Shown: positions 9,820 to 20,095, counted from the first letter of the stretch. The stretch: DNA of 35,592 nucleotides from Gryganskiella cystojenkinii (GCA_015852425.1 JAAAIG010000367.1:1-35592), one strand, 5' to 3'. Notes: generated by a model from the letters alone, not told the origin. Program-made: numbers and translations.

Positions 9820-11713
9820 ATGGGCGTCAAGTACGCGTGGCAACTACTGCGTAAGAAAGGACTTGTCCCCGATTCCCAAGGCAACGTCTCGCTCACCCCG
9901 GCCATCTCCAAGATCCGCGTTGACGTCTGCTCCACCCACAACTCCCATTCGATATTTTTACAGCAACCTCACGAACCTGAATGCGCACATAGCAAGCTAG
10001 AGAAATGGCCGTTCCGTATTGGCAACAAGTACAAGATGTGTTTCTACGTTGACGGCCTGCCAGCAGCAGAGAAGAAGCAAACGCACGCCAGCCGCCACCA
10101 AGCCCGCCAGTAACAATGTAATATAATAGGGGACAGAGCGAAGGCGGCGGTTGACTCGGGATGAACTGACACGAGACTGGCTCCCACTCCAGACGCCGGG
10201 CCAGCTGATCCAGCAGCTCATTGCTCCTGGTCGACCCCAGGACCTCCCGTTGGCGACCGTCTGCGTGGGCGGCAGAAGAAAGATACCGGTATCGCGGCCG
10301 CCGTTAAGCTTGTTGAGCCCAAAGAAATCCATGCTCACATCAATACCGCTCACCACAACGGATTTGATCCCCACACCTATGACGAAAATGGCTAATCGAT
10401 CAAGGCTGAAGGATATATCTTGCAACATCTCACAAACAAAGTTCGTGCGCTGAGCTCGGTCAAGTACAAGCGCTACCGGGCCGACATGCTGCCTGATCGC
10501 CTTCTTATCACCACCGCAGGCGCGATCGATTTTTGACAGAGGTGCACAATTTTTTCAAGACCACGGCCAATAAGAAGCGCCTACTTGGCTGGACTGTCGA
10601 TGAGATGGACAAGGTCTCACACCTGGGTATCGATCCTGGTCAAGTGTATACTGTTGGTGCATATGCACACCTTGTACAGGACATGATCCCCAAGATTGGC
10701 AAACGACGGAATCACCGGAGGCGAAAGAGGCGTGGCAGTCCTGGTTGTCGCAAGAGAGGTAGTGGGAGGAGCAAGAAGACCGTCTGTCGACCTCGAGGCC
10801 GGCGACACATCCACTTGGCTGCGTAACCAGAAGGCTGTTGCGGGACCCACTCTTAGGCACAGAAATTGGATGGAGTAGAAGAATGGCGCCAACCTGTCGA
10901 CCACGATTACTGAGTCAGCAGCACCACCAACGACCAGCCAGTCGCCAACTAACAGCAAGGAGCCAGCAACAACAGAGTCTCTCACGATCTCTAAGATTGA
11001 GTCGTCTCTACCACCTCTTCGTGGCGCCGCAACCGGCTTCTCAGACCATGTCAATTACCGAGAGGCGAACCACTATCATCTGGACAACTTTTATAATGTC
11101 GAAACGTTCCGGTTCAAGAGGTACAGGCGGATGTCAAAGAACGCGCGGGCGATCGAGTTTCATCGACTAGCAGACTCACTCTGGCGCATGGTCGGGGGTA
11201 CCATCGGCTAGAAGAAGAAAGAAGGACAGAAGGCTATCATCAGAATCGGCGGAATGAGCTGCTTCACTTCCACTTTCAGACTGTCATCAGTGCATGGAAC
11301 CACTTCGAGTCCTTTTTCATCCAAACGGATGGCAATGGAGCATCTATTGTGGATGGTCTGTAATGTTCCGATCTAGCTGCTGCTTAGTGTCATGTTCCAT
11401 CTCTCTTTCCTTTTCCATTTCCCCTTCCTCTGTCTAGGCACGGGCACTTGGCTACCTGGTTGTAGGTGTAAATAAATACTACTCGGCCAAAAAGTGTCCC
11501 GAGTGTGAGCGGTTCGTTGCCCAGACAGGGAGTATCTGGCGTCTCTATTGTAGCCATTGCAAGAAATATATGCACTGCGACGCGATGGCAGGACACAACA
11601 TTTTCAACATTTTGCGTGGCCAGGGGGTAGTCCGATTTCTTGTTTTACCCAGGACTGGCAGGATAGCATCGTCAGAGGCTGATGGTGCAAAAGATCAAAA
11701 GACACGTTTTTGA
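9820..11713 (+). pseudogene. Fanzor (eukaryotic TnpB-like) nuclease relic with XPG-like N-terminus
   Basis: The first part starts at an ATG with MGVKYAWQLLRKKGL, then RVDVCS and FYVDGLPAAEKKQTH. This resembles an XPG/PIN N-terminal nuclease region. The second part carries a Fanzor core: a pre-RuvC segment (SSVKYKRYRADMLP), RuvC-I GIDPGQVYTVGAYA at 10626, a helical segment ending MVGGTIG, then LGYLVVGVNKYYSAKKCPEC, a second Cys pair and HCDAMAGHNI, which form the zinc ribbon and RuvC-III. The aspartates of RuvC-I and RuvC-III remain, but the usual HRD reads HCD. Breaks include TAA at 10393-10395, a frame change at 10534, TAG at 11209-11211, and a shortened region after the XPG-like part. Fanzors are RNA-guided nucleases carried by transposons; this copy is inactive by sequence. 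Confidence 0.82.
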
Positions 11714-12022
11714 CCGCGAAACATTAGTTTTAGACGAGTGGTTTCTACACTCCCTCTTTTTTTTTTTTTTTGGACTCTCGTATCAAACTTTGTCAAATGG
11801 AAGAGTTATCATTTCGATTCTTGTGTACCCAAAAACAGTTCTCATATTGCTGACGGGTAGGTGGCAAAGAAACTCAATCCGTGACATGCATCAGAAACTC
11901 GCAAATGCGAGCATATTTCTGCTATTCGGAGAAAAGCAAAATATCGATAAAATTCCACAATTTATTTAATTGCGGTCAGTGAGCACGGTAGAGTCCATGC
12001 GAGAGTCTTCGTTAGTGCACAA
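11714..12022. other. Intergenic, 3' flank of the Fanzor relic
   Basis: No gene is seen. A T-rich run lies at 11757-11771. A Fanzor guide RNA would be expected at or just past the 3' end of its gene, so this stretch would hold it, but I see no structure I can assign. Confidence 0.4.
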
Positions 12023-15000
12023 CTAATATTTGTCTACATCCATGTGGGAGTCCTCGTCTTCATCCTTGTGGGTGTCTGTCACTGTATCCTCACACCGTAG
12101 ATGCTTTGCAGCAAGTTCATCCTTTTGTTCATCGTTACCTTGACCCCCCTCAGTCTGGTCCAACAGTCGCTTGATTCCCTCAAGCAAATCCAATGCCTGC
12201 ATATGGTTGTGAGGGAACAGGTCGTGTATGTTGTTCATGTCGATCCTGAGCGAAATGCATTGAGGTCTGTCTCCTTGGGCAAGATATATTCGCTCACTTT
12301 GTCTGATCTCTGGAAAAGTGCCTTCGACACCTGCAAGTTCCGCCGGATAAGCAATAACCACACCAAGAAACCGCTTAGGATGACCGGTACAAAACGTCTG
12401 AAGCATTGTCTCTTGAAGATGACCTTGGACCGCTTCAGACTTGATCGTAGAAAAGGCGCTCTGGGTCCCGGTTTTTGTCATCTTGTGTCGCATCTTCAAT
12501 TGAACGAAGACAGGACAGTAGCCATGGTTGTCGAGATGAAGAACAAACACAACGTCGATACCAAAAGGCGTCTCGGCAGGATGGTAAAATGGCGGAACTA
12601 GCTTCCCATCCTTGCGTGATGTCCGGTTGATATGAGCATCCAGAAACGCATCCAGCGACATGCTCTCAAAGTCGGTCCCAAGGATGAGGTGATTTACATA
12701 TCCAACAATTTCAGCCTTGCCACTCAGAACAGGATTGCAAGACTTCGCCTCATCTGGAACTAGAGGTGTATTAGATAGGATCTTGTCGTGGAAAACATGT
12801 GCCAGGCTAGGTAACACAGCCATTTCCCATTGGCGTCCATGCACTGATACATTTGGTCCTGAACTGGTCAACGTACAGATGGCACGGTGAAAACTTGGGT
12901 CATATCGACGGAAATAGTTGACAGCAGCGCGCAGAGCAAAGGGTTCATCAAGGACAGTTGCCGTTTCTTCGTCGAAATGAAGGATCCTCCCGACAGAAGC
13001 TTCTACCAGCGGAGCTTCCTCCTTGTTGAGAAGCAAAGGACGCCCATGCAGATAATGCTCCAACACAAAAGCCTTGAGAGTGGCTTGTATGTTTTGATAC
13101 TTTTCATATCATGACGGGAATTCGTGAACTCTTCGAATCATTCGTGCTATGTCATAGGCAATGTTTCCTTGGACGAAATGCCGGGACGCCGTTGATGTCA
13201 ATGTTTTGTCCGTTTCTTCGATCGCCTTCTTCCAATCGAGCTCACCATTGTCGGGCAAAAGCATGATCATTCGCTCTACAGCAATCATCAATATTAGCCT
13301 GATGATTCAACATCTTACCTTTCATCTTCTAATCATTGTCCGGCTTGCATAATAGTAATAATTAAACCTTGCTTACCAATAGCGAAAATGGTGGGTCCAA
13401 AACGCCCACGCAAGCTTTCAAATAGCTCTTGAGTCGATATTAATGGTACATGAGAGTCAAAGATGATCCTGGCTTCATCATTGGATAGAGAGCGACGTAC
13501 AAGATCTCGATAATTCTGGACTTGCTCGACTGATCTCCAGCCTGTGAAATTGGTAAATGGTCCAAGCTGTCCTTTGTGGCCTTTCGGGCCAAAAGCCGAG
13601 TCTTCAAGCCATCTCATATCCAAAATGCTGAGGTCACTCCCACAAGGTATCACGCAAAACTCGTTCTTGTCGGCAGCGATGAAGCAGAAACCGTGGACCA
13701 AATGTGAAAGGACCGGTCGCATATAGCAGTCAGGTATGTTAGGTGAGGCAGCTCCAGCTTGTCCCTCAGATTCAAAATCCATCATGCCGAGCGTTTGCGC
13801 CTCATCAACCACAAGAAGGATCTTGTAGTCAAAGCGCTCAGGGGACGTGTTGAAGGTGAGGTCCAGTAGGCGTCTGCGAAGTTTAGAGAATCGGTCTTGA
13901 ACGATGGCAATCATGGGCATGATACCAATAACGCGCGCATAAACCTGATCCATAACTAACCCAAACAGCGTGGCAAACATGTCCTTGACATTCAGCGTGC
14001 GGATACCGACTTGGAACAGCATCCAGTCTTTGCAAGTAAACGTGGATTGCTCACGTTCTGCAATGTCGAGGCATTGGTGTAAAATTATGACACGGGTAAG
14101 AACAAGAACTAGCGCCATGGTCCGAACGTGGGTGTTGTTGTCCATGTCATTAGTTTTGTCTCTCTTCCTGTCTTGCGCGAGCTCAAGAAGGCAAACGAGA
14201 TCAAATGAACCCAAATCCGTGCCACTACCATTGAAGTAAAAGCCCCAGTTCTTGGAAAGAATCTCGATTGCAGTCCTCGTTTTTCCACACCCATCAACAC
14301 CGAAAAACGGTAGCAGGGGAATCGCTCGTTTGCGAATCTTTTTGAGCGCAATATCAGCCGTACTGGGAGGATCCTGAGCCTCGGACGATTCTGGTAGGTT
14401 TAGGAACAAGAGACTGGGCCGGTTCACTTCTGCACTTGCACGGGAACGAATACAGGGAAGGCCACTCAGATCTCCATTTGTTGTCGGAATCTTGGCACCG
14501 CCTTTCACGAAGTTCTTTCGTATTCCATTGGCTCTTTAGCATAGAAATTGGCCTCGATCTTTGAAATAGTGTCTTGCCACCGCTCGCCTATGTGAGTGGC
14601 AACAAAGGATTGCACGCGTTTGATTAGTATCATCTCCACAGACACCTGGACACCATCCATCGCCAGCAGACGCAGGCTTAAACAAATGAGATATATAAAT
14701 GCGGGGTAATTCGATTACCAGACAGCGGCGAGCCAGGTTGAGATTCACCTGAGAGGACAGATGCATAGACTATGTCGGGTTATCAAGCGTGGGAAATAAG
14801 GTTAATATATTGAACAAACTAATGTGCAGGGTGTAATTGAAAGGAAAGAATATGTTACCTGGTGGTCGCTGGACAATGATGTAGGTGTTGTCGTCTAGCG
14901 ATAGGCTGGAAAGAAGTGCCTTTGGGCGGCGAAGCTCTGCGTCTTTTTTCAAGTCTTTGACCTCAATGGGGGTTTCTTCAGCAGCAGCAGGGAGTATGGA

Positions 15001-15171
15001 CCATTTCCAGAGAGCGAGATCGCCTGCATCGACATTACTGAAGGTGTTTGCTCGTTGTTTCTTGATGGCCTTCTTGAGGTCGTCAACGCAGGCTTTCGGG
15101 GAAGAAAACTCAAGCGGGAAAGCATGCGACGTGGTTTGCCCATCCTCTATGCACCAGTACGTGTTTGTCAT
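12023..15171 (-). pseudogene. Crinkler (CRN) family gene, broken
   Basis: The header exon (15171-14859) encodes about 104 residues, starting MTNTYW, with LKKAIKKQ, VDAGDLALWKW and a final YIIVQRPP. This is the ubiquitin-like CRN header. A middle segment (to a TGA at 14505-14507) includes THIGERWQDTISKIEANFYA. The NTPase part (about 14508-13377) has Walker A GVDGCGKT and Walker B ILLVVDEAQ. A good GT-AG intron (13376-13276) leads to the last part, down to 12023. That part has a PD-(D/E)XK-like nuclease pattern (GIDVVFVL, then PVFVQLK) and an acidic tail. CRNs are secreted or nuclear effectors in oomycetes, also found in chytrids and Mucoromycota. Two defects are visible: a frame break at about 14508-14540 and a single in-frame TGA at 13109-13111 with open frame on both sides. 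The exon structure at 14690-14858 is unresolved. Confidence 0.82.
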
Positions 15172-15716
15172 TGCGAAGGGCAGGTGATTGAGTATAATGG
15201 GTGTTTGAAGTGAGAGGAAAGAATGAATGTAAGAAAGAGAACGAACGAAATTGAGTGCAGGAAAGAGATGTACTGTCAGGAAAAAAAAGCGACAAGGAAA
15301 GTGTTTCAAAGGTGAAGAAAGGAAGGTGGGAAAATGAAAGAACGGAAGGAGGTTTTGATTGAAAGCCGCGCGCTTTTGGGAACTCGGTGGTTTCGTGTGT
15401 GCGATTTAGCAGTCAGGCGATGTCTTCGAGCCTTTTTGCGCAAGGAACTCGATTTCGAGTTCCACCCACAATCAATTACATTCACCTTCCACCTTTCCTT
15501 CTCTCTCATTTATGCCCTGACAGGCGTCCCTTTTATGTACTCTACTCTTTTGTCTCCATCCCTCTCCACTCCCGCTGTTTCATCCATCCAAGGCTAACCC
15601 TTGCTCCTGCGGGATTATAGATGATCTTTTCCATGTGTTTTTATTAGCGGTATGGAGGTTCTACTTTCTACTGTACAAATGGTGTTGGGCGAGGGTTCTT
15701 TTATGTGCGTTTGTTT
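15172..15716. other. Intergenic, upstream of the CRN gene
   Basis: No gene is seen. It holds the CRN leader (pyrimidine-rich on the minus strand) and the 3' flank of the next minus-strand gene. An open frame extends the CRN header upstream to 15309 but starts only at TTG, so I do not use it. Confidence 0.5.
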
Positions 15717-16334
15717 CTATGTGGTGCCCGTTGCTATCCTGACTCGGGAATCCAGCTCGCCCATATCGATGACAATGTGCTGTTGTTGTTGTGGTGGTGG
15801 TTGTTGTGGTGGTTGTTGCTGGGGAATACTCTCGGCTCCGAATCCAGGAAGAGTGGTTTGCGATCGAGAGTAAGTGGGTGGAGGAGGGGGTGGGGGAATC
15901 GCGGACGAGGAGACCTGTCGGTCGAGCGGGGCAGCCTGATAGATTGGTGGCGGTAATTCTAGGGTCTGAGCGGCCGCCTGTGCTTGTGCTTGTGCCTGTG
16001 CTTGTGCCTGTGCTTGTGCTTGTGCTTCCGCTGCCCTGAGAGAAGATCGAGAATGCCTTCTAGGATCCGACCGTCCAATATCCAAAATCCCGGAGGCTGG
16101 GTGCGCTCGGGTGATGACCTGATGCTGTTGACCGTTCGGCAACATGAATTGCCGAGGTGTGGACGACATGAGGACGGTGTGACCGTTTCGAGTCGTTAAA
16201 AAGGAATCTGGAGGAGTGACGAGAAGAGACTGTTGGGCAGCAAGATGATTTTTCTTTGCACGTTGGACGCAGCAGGTGACTATAGTGAGGAGAAAGATAC
16301 CGGCGATGAAAATCGTGGCAAAGGAGGGTTCCAT
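15717..16334 (-). CDS. Single-pass membrane protein with PPxY motifs (A of three)
   Basis: The 205-residue protein has one N-terminal membrane helix at about 5-22 (FATIFIAGIFLLTIVTCCV), directly followed by two Cys that could be palmitoylated and a basic stretch. The remainder is presumably cytosolic and of low complexity. It includes an Ala-Gln dipeptide repeat (about residues 104-121), polyproline, Gln-rich tracts and two PPxY motifs: PPIY (129-132) and PPTY (152-155). PPxY motifs bind WW domains of Nedd4/Rsp5 ubiquitin ligases; in yeast, short single-pass proteins such as Rcr1/Rcr2 and Tre1 use them as adaptors. The same layout recurs in the next two genes on this strand. An adaptor role is inference from architecture, not homology. 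Confidence 0.7.
   Translation of the reverse strand: MEPSFATIFIAGIFLLTIVTCCVQRAKKNHLAAQQSLLVTPPDSFLTTRNGHTVLMSSTPRQFMLPNGQQHQVITRAHPASGILDIGRSDPRRHSRSSLRAAEAQAQAQAQAQAQAQAQAAAQTLELPPPIYQAAPLDRQVSSSAIPPPPPPPTYSRSQTTLPGFGAESIPQQQPPQQPPPQQQQHIVIDMGELDSRVRIATGTT
15975..16026. repeat. Six-base tandem repeat encoding Ala-Gln
   Basis: Repeated GCTTGT/GCCTGT units (plus strand) encode about nine Ala-Gln pairs in membrane protein A. The length is likely variable between strains. Confidence 0.85.
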
Positions 16335-17508
16335 AAAGCTGCTTTCGAGAGCTGGGCAAAGAAATAAGAGATCCTTTGAGAGGAGAGTTTAAATAACGTA
16401 GTTGTAGGGAAGTGAGCAGCTAGATCAATGAAGGTCGCCTTGCTCAGCCGTGTTGTTGTTTTTATTCTTTTTATGAACCGCTTTTTGGATGGTAAGAAGA
16501 CGTTGGAAGGTGAGGTTTGAGGACCAAAAAAAGGAGATCTCGGGGTTTTGTCGACTTTAAATAAGGAACGAACTTGGCGCAAAGACAAACTTTTGTTCTT
16601 TGGAAGATCTGTCGGAGCAGCAAAAAAAATGTCTCACCTTTCGGCCGTTTCTTTACTGTACCTCCACACCTCGACTCTTCTTTCTTTCCCTTCTGCTGTC
16701 GACTTTAATCCTTCCGCTCCCTCGTTTTCGTCTCCACAACAGACATCATGCAGATCATCTCTTCTTTTTTGCCGTTGGTTCTTATGACAATGAACTGCAG
16801 TGACTACCCAGTGTCATGATACTATCTGGATCCTGGGATGACCGGTGCCAAAAGAACTAAAAGGGAGCCGAGAGTTGTTCCTTAATTCTCATTCCAAAGA
16901 TGACCGTCGACCAAAAGCGGAACCTCGGGTCACATGGACCGCTTCCATGTCTTCGTTCATCACCGCAAGGCGACAGACATTATTGACCAGGTTTCAGTTT
17001 TTGTTTGGTGGCCAGCCTCTCCTTCGTCATTATTACTCTACCTGGGGTCTCTGGAACAGGGCGGTGGATAAACGTTGTTCGTGGGCCAGCAATGACTCGA
17101 GTCTCAGATGAGCGTTGCAGCGGCGGGCGTATTATTCCCTTCTTGGTTCTCGCCCAAGGGTTCCCATCTCGATAATAACCTGTGTTGGTGGTTTTAGAAC
17201 AGCCGTAGAATTTTCCGATGTAGCTCGAGTCGTTCTGGCTGTAGTTGTTGCGTCGCGTGTGGACTTTGGGAAATCGACTCCTCCTCTACGTGGTGGATAA
17301 TCAATCACCCTGGTATTCTCAGTTGAGCTAAGAGAGAATACTGTTAGTAAAGAATTTTTTTTTTCAGGTTCATTTCGCACATTCATTCCTCTTTTACTTG
17401 CCTTCAAAAAAAAAACTCAATGTGGGCATTCGAGGTCCATTAGTGAAATTACACAAAAAAAAACAGATGAACGACTAATGATGAAAACGAGAATGACGAA
17501 TATGATGA
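16335..17508. other. Intergenic, promoter of membrane protein gene A
   Basis: No convincing gene is seen. A minus-strand TATTTAAA at 16556-16563, about 225 bases before the ATG at 16334, is a candidate TATA box. Open frames at 16845-17111 and 17115-17300 lack recognisable features. Confidence 0.45.
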
Positions 17509-17676
17509 TTATACGAAAGGCAGAATCTCCATGCTCTCAAAACGGGAACAGCAATACGAGATCTTCCCACTTCCCTGTCCTTGTTGACCTCGATGCAGGT
17601 CCTTCCACAGCACCAGAAAATGAACCCCGGAGAGCATCATGACAAAGGCACGCGCGACGATGATTTGAACAGACAT
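17509..17676 (-). CDS. Possible 55-residue protein with one hydrophobic segment
   Basis: An ATG-started minus-strand frame encodes MSVQIIVARAFVMMLSG, then VHFLVLWKDLHRG and a Cys-containing tail. The N-terminal part could be a membrane helix. There is no homology that I recognise. It lies downstream of membrane protein gene B on the same strand and might also be a 3' exon or chance. Confidence 0.3.
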   Translation of the reverse strand: MSVQIIVARAFVMMLSGVHFLVLWKDLHRGQQGQGSGKISYCCSRFESMEILPFV

Positions 17677-17893
17677 AAGCCGTTCCTCTCCTCGCGAGTC
17701 AAAAATGACGTATTAACTTAATATTTTGTGAGAAAGTAATGAAGAGGGAGAACCCTCACAGTTGTTTATGGGCAATTTTTCAAAGGATTGGGACGGGTAT
17801 ATGTTGCGAGGCGTGTAGTGGGAGAGTTTGAAGCTCCGGGCAATTTGTCTACCGATACAAGAATCAAAGCTCAAGGAACTCGAGCACGACAGA

Positions 17894-18754
17894 TTATTGA
17901 TTTGCGGCACCGGTAGTATTGGTCCCGGTCCTTGAAGTTGCTCTAGGTCTCGTGAAATATGAGACTTGTTTACTCCTTGAGTCTGTTGTTGTGGTGGTGG
18001 TGGAAGTGATCACGGAAGCGGCGGTGTCACCGAGGGCTGTTGCGCTTGTTGATTTTTGTTGTTGTTCCTCTTGTTCCGTGGGCATTATTGGCGTCTCTTC
18101 TCCTCCTCTTGTGGAACGGCCCGCTTCAACTGAGTACCGTGGGAGAGAAAAAGGAACTTCCGGGCTTGTCCTTGTCGAAAGAACGACGGAGGGATCAGAG
18201 TCGACAGCTCCCGTGATAATAGAAGTCGTAGAACTGGATATCGAGATGGTTTCGGTTTCTTGCTGCTGTTGTAGTGACTCCATGGTGTCTGATGCTCCTT
18301 GTGAGGTAATCGTAACGACGGGCTCGCTCTCTTCCCTTGCTTGATCGTTACTTTCTCCTTCTTGACTATGTTCAACACAACAATCTTCTACTTCGCCACG
18401 GGTGTATTCAGGCGGGGGCGGCAAAGTTCTAATGATCTCCAGGGCCGAGATGGTCCTCTCGATTTGTTGTTGTTGCCATTCCTGTTGAATCGGTCCCAGC
18501 TGCCCGACAGTCCCTCTGGCCTCCAGGTCCTGCATTTCGATACGAACCTCCTCGGGCAACTCAAAGTTGTAAGTTGGTAAGGGATCACACTCCTCTGCTG
18601 CGAATTCAGCAGCACGTCGGGCTGCCTCAGCTTCAGCGGCGGCTCGGAGCGGGGCCCCGAGTTTCTTTTCACGGACATCGATTCCTTTAGAGATGGCTAT
18701 CAGGAATAAAAGTCCCCCGAGGATTGCGATGGCATAGGTGATTGCGTCCTGCAT
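17894..18754 (-). CDS. Single-pass membrane protein with PPxY/LPxY motifs (B of three)
   Basis: The 286-residue protein begins with a membrane helix at about 6-22 (TYAIAILGGLLFLIAIS). An Ala/Glu-rich helical segment follows (about 38-56), then LPTY (59-62), a Gln-rich segment, PPEY (114-117, within LPPPPEYTRG) and LPRY (204-207). The C-terminal third is Ser/Thr-rich and probably disordered. Helix placement and WW-ligand motifs match its neighbours A and C, while the rest of the sequence does not align by eye. An Rsp5-adaptor-like role is inferred as for gene A. The frame is a single exon. No signal peptidase site is evident, so the helix is probably a membrane anchor. Confidence 0.7.
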   Translation of the reverse strand: MQDAITYAIAILGGLLFLIAISKGIDVREKKLGAPLRAAAEAEAARRAAEFAAEECDPLPTYNFELPEEVRIEMQDLEARGTVGQLGPIQQEWQQQQIERTISALEIIRTLPPPPEYTRGEVEDCCVEHSQEGESNDQAREESEPVVTITSQGASDTMESLQQQQETETISISSSTTSIITGAVDSDPSVVLSTRTSPEVPFSLPRYSVEAGRSTRGGEETPIMPTEQEEQQQKSTSATALGDTAASVITSTTTTTTDSRSKQVSYFTRPRATSRTGTNTTGAANQ

Positions 18755-19402
18755 GCTTTTTTTTTGTTCGTCGTAATGGTTGACCTATTCCGATAACGAA
18801 AGGGGCGAAGGCAAAGGACCGAACGCCGATGAAGTGAGAATGGGGGGGTTTTTTTTTTTGGAAAGACGGATAACTTATGAGCGAAGAAGAAGAAGAAGAA
18901 AAAAAAATAGCAAGAGAAAAGAGTAACAGAAGACAGTTGATAGATGACAGAAGAGGCAAAATGAGAAGATAAACTTGTTTTGTGGGTTGACGGCGGGTTG
19001 ATGTGCCTGAAAGTTTAAAAGAAGAGGGCGAGGGGGAAAAAAAAGCTGACGCAAAATGGACCATGGCGAGCGTCAACAAAACAAACAATGCACCATGTGC
19101 GGGAAAGGACTTATTGGGCTGAGTCAAAGCAACAAAATAGAGCAAGGTCGATCTGCGAAGCGTGAGAGGAAGAAAAGGCTGAATTTACCATCGGCGAGCA
19201 TTCTTGCGCTCAGACATCTTTCTCTTTCTTTCTTTCTTTTTTGTTTGGTCCTTGTTCGGGGGAATTTAAGCACCCGACCCTATCTTTGCAGTGTTGCTCA
19301 ACGGCCCTTGCTGCTCGCTTCTCTTCCTTTGAAGGGACACGAGGCAGCAAAAAAAAAGAAGCCCTTGGTTGTTTTACGCATTTTTAATTTTTGTTTCTCC
19401 GA
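18755..19402. other. Intergenic, upstream of membrane protein gene B
   Basis: No gene is seen. Purine-rich runs (GAA units at 18884-18906) and several homopolymers mark a probable promoter and leader of gene B, which reads as pyrimidine-rich in its own sense. Confidence 0.45.
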
Positions 19403-20095
19403 CTACATGTGAACAATGACGGAGGGACACAACATGTTCATGCTGGATTGGGGTCGTGCCAGAGAAGACATTCGCCTCGGCACTGCTATTGGTTCCGAGA
19501 TCATTGTCGGCACAGCGCCTGCAGACGTAGACCTATTGGACGACGAAGATGTCGATGAAGAATTGGATGTTATCGTAATCATAATCGACGTGGACGCAGA
19601 CCTCGCGGCTCTCCTATGGCTGCTGCCACCCGGACTACTACAAGCTTTCACGCCAGTTCGCGAGGATGCCGTTCTTGATGCGATATTTGATGTTGTGCCA
19701 TCAGCACTGAAAGGTGGTGGTGGGTCATAACCCGAAAACTCGAGATGCAGGTCCTTGGGCGTATAGACTGGCGGAGGGATCTTGATCTCAGTCGCCGAGT
19801 AAGCCGAGGCTGGGTCTTCCAAGGAGTATAATAATCGCTGTGTCATTGGGTCTTCCACTAGGACTTGGCGTCCTCCTTCATTTGTAGTTGGCGTTGTGCC
19901 ATCGTTCGTGGCTGTGGGAGGCGTGGCTGGAGAGGGCGTGATGGCCGAGACTTTTGTCAGTGGGTGTTTACGACGGTAGAGGATATGACCTAGGACGACA
20001 ACCTTTGTGACGACAGCAAATGCTCCGATGGCGTAGAGAAACGTGTTGCTGTTCATTAAAGGACCATCCTGAACGAGATTAGGGGGAATCGCCAT
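19403..20095 (-). CDS. Single-pass membrane protein with PPxY motif (C of three)
   Basis: The 230-residue protein has a 17-residue N-terminal tail, then a membrane helix at about 19-40 (FLYAIGAFAVVTKVVVLGHI) followed by YRRKH, a stop-transfer-like basic patch. The tail is Thr/Pro-rich and contains PPVY (108-111, within IPPPVYTPKD) and a related PPPPF, followed by Ser-rich sequence. The architecture is shared with genes A and B on the same strand. A WW-domain or ubiquitin-ligase adaptor role is inference. The end of the frame (IVHM) is unremarkable, so the 3' end is less certain than the start. Confidence 0.66.
   Translation of the reverse strand: MAIPPNLVQDGPLMNSNTFLYAIGAFAVVTKVVVLGHILYRRKHPLTKVSAITPSPATPPTATNDGTTPTTNEGGRQVLVEDPMTQRLLYSLEDPASAYSATEIKIPPPVYTPKDLHLEFSGYDPPPPFSADGTTSNIASRTASSRTGVKACSSPGGSSHRRAARSASTSIMITITSNSSSTSSSSNRSTSAGAVPTMISEPIAVPRRMSSLARPQSSMNMLCPSVIVHM

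Noticed and set aside
8332..11713. Terminal inverted repeats of the MULE/Fanzor block
   Set aside because: I looked near 8280-8340 and 11640-12020 and saw no convincing inverted match by eye; alignment of several copies is needed.
12101..12601. Plus-strand open frame of 166 codons
   Set aside because: Antisense to the CRN nuclease part; no domain is seen in this sense.
15172..15309. Upstream extension of the CRN header that looks like a signal peptide
   Set aside because: It begins with TTG, not ATG; the ATG at 15171 starts at the expected place for CRN headers.
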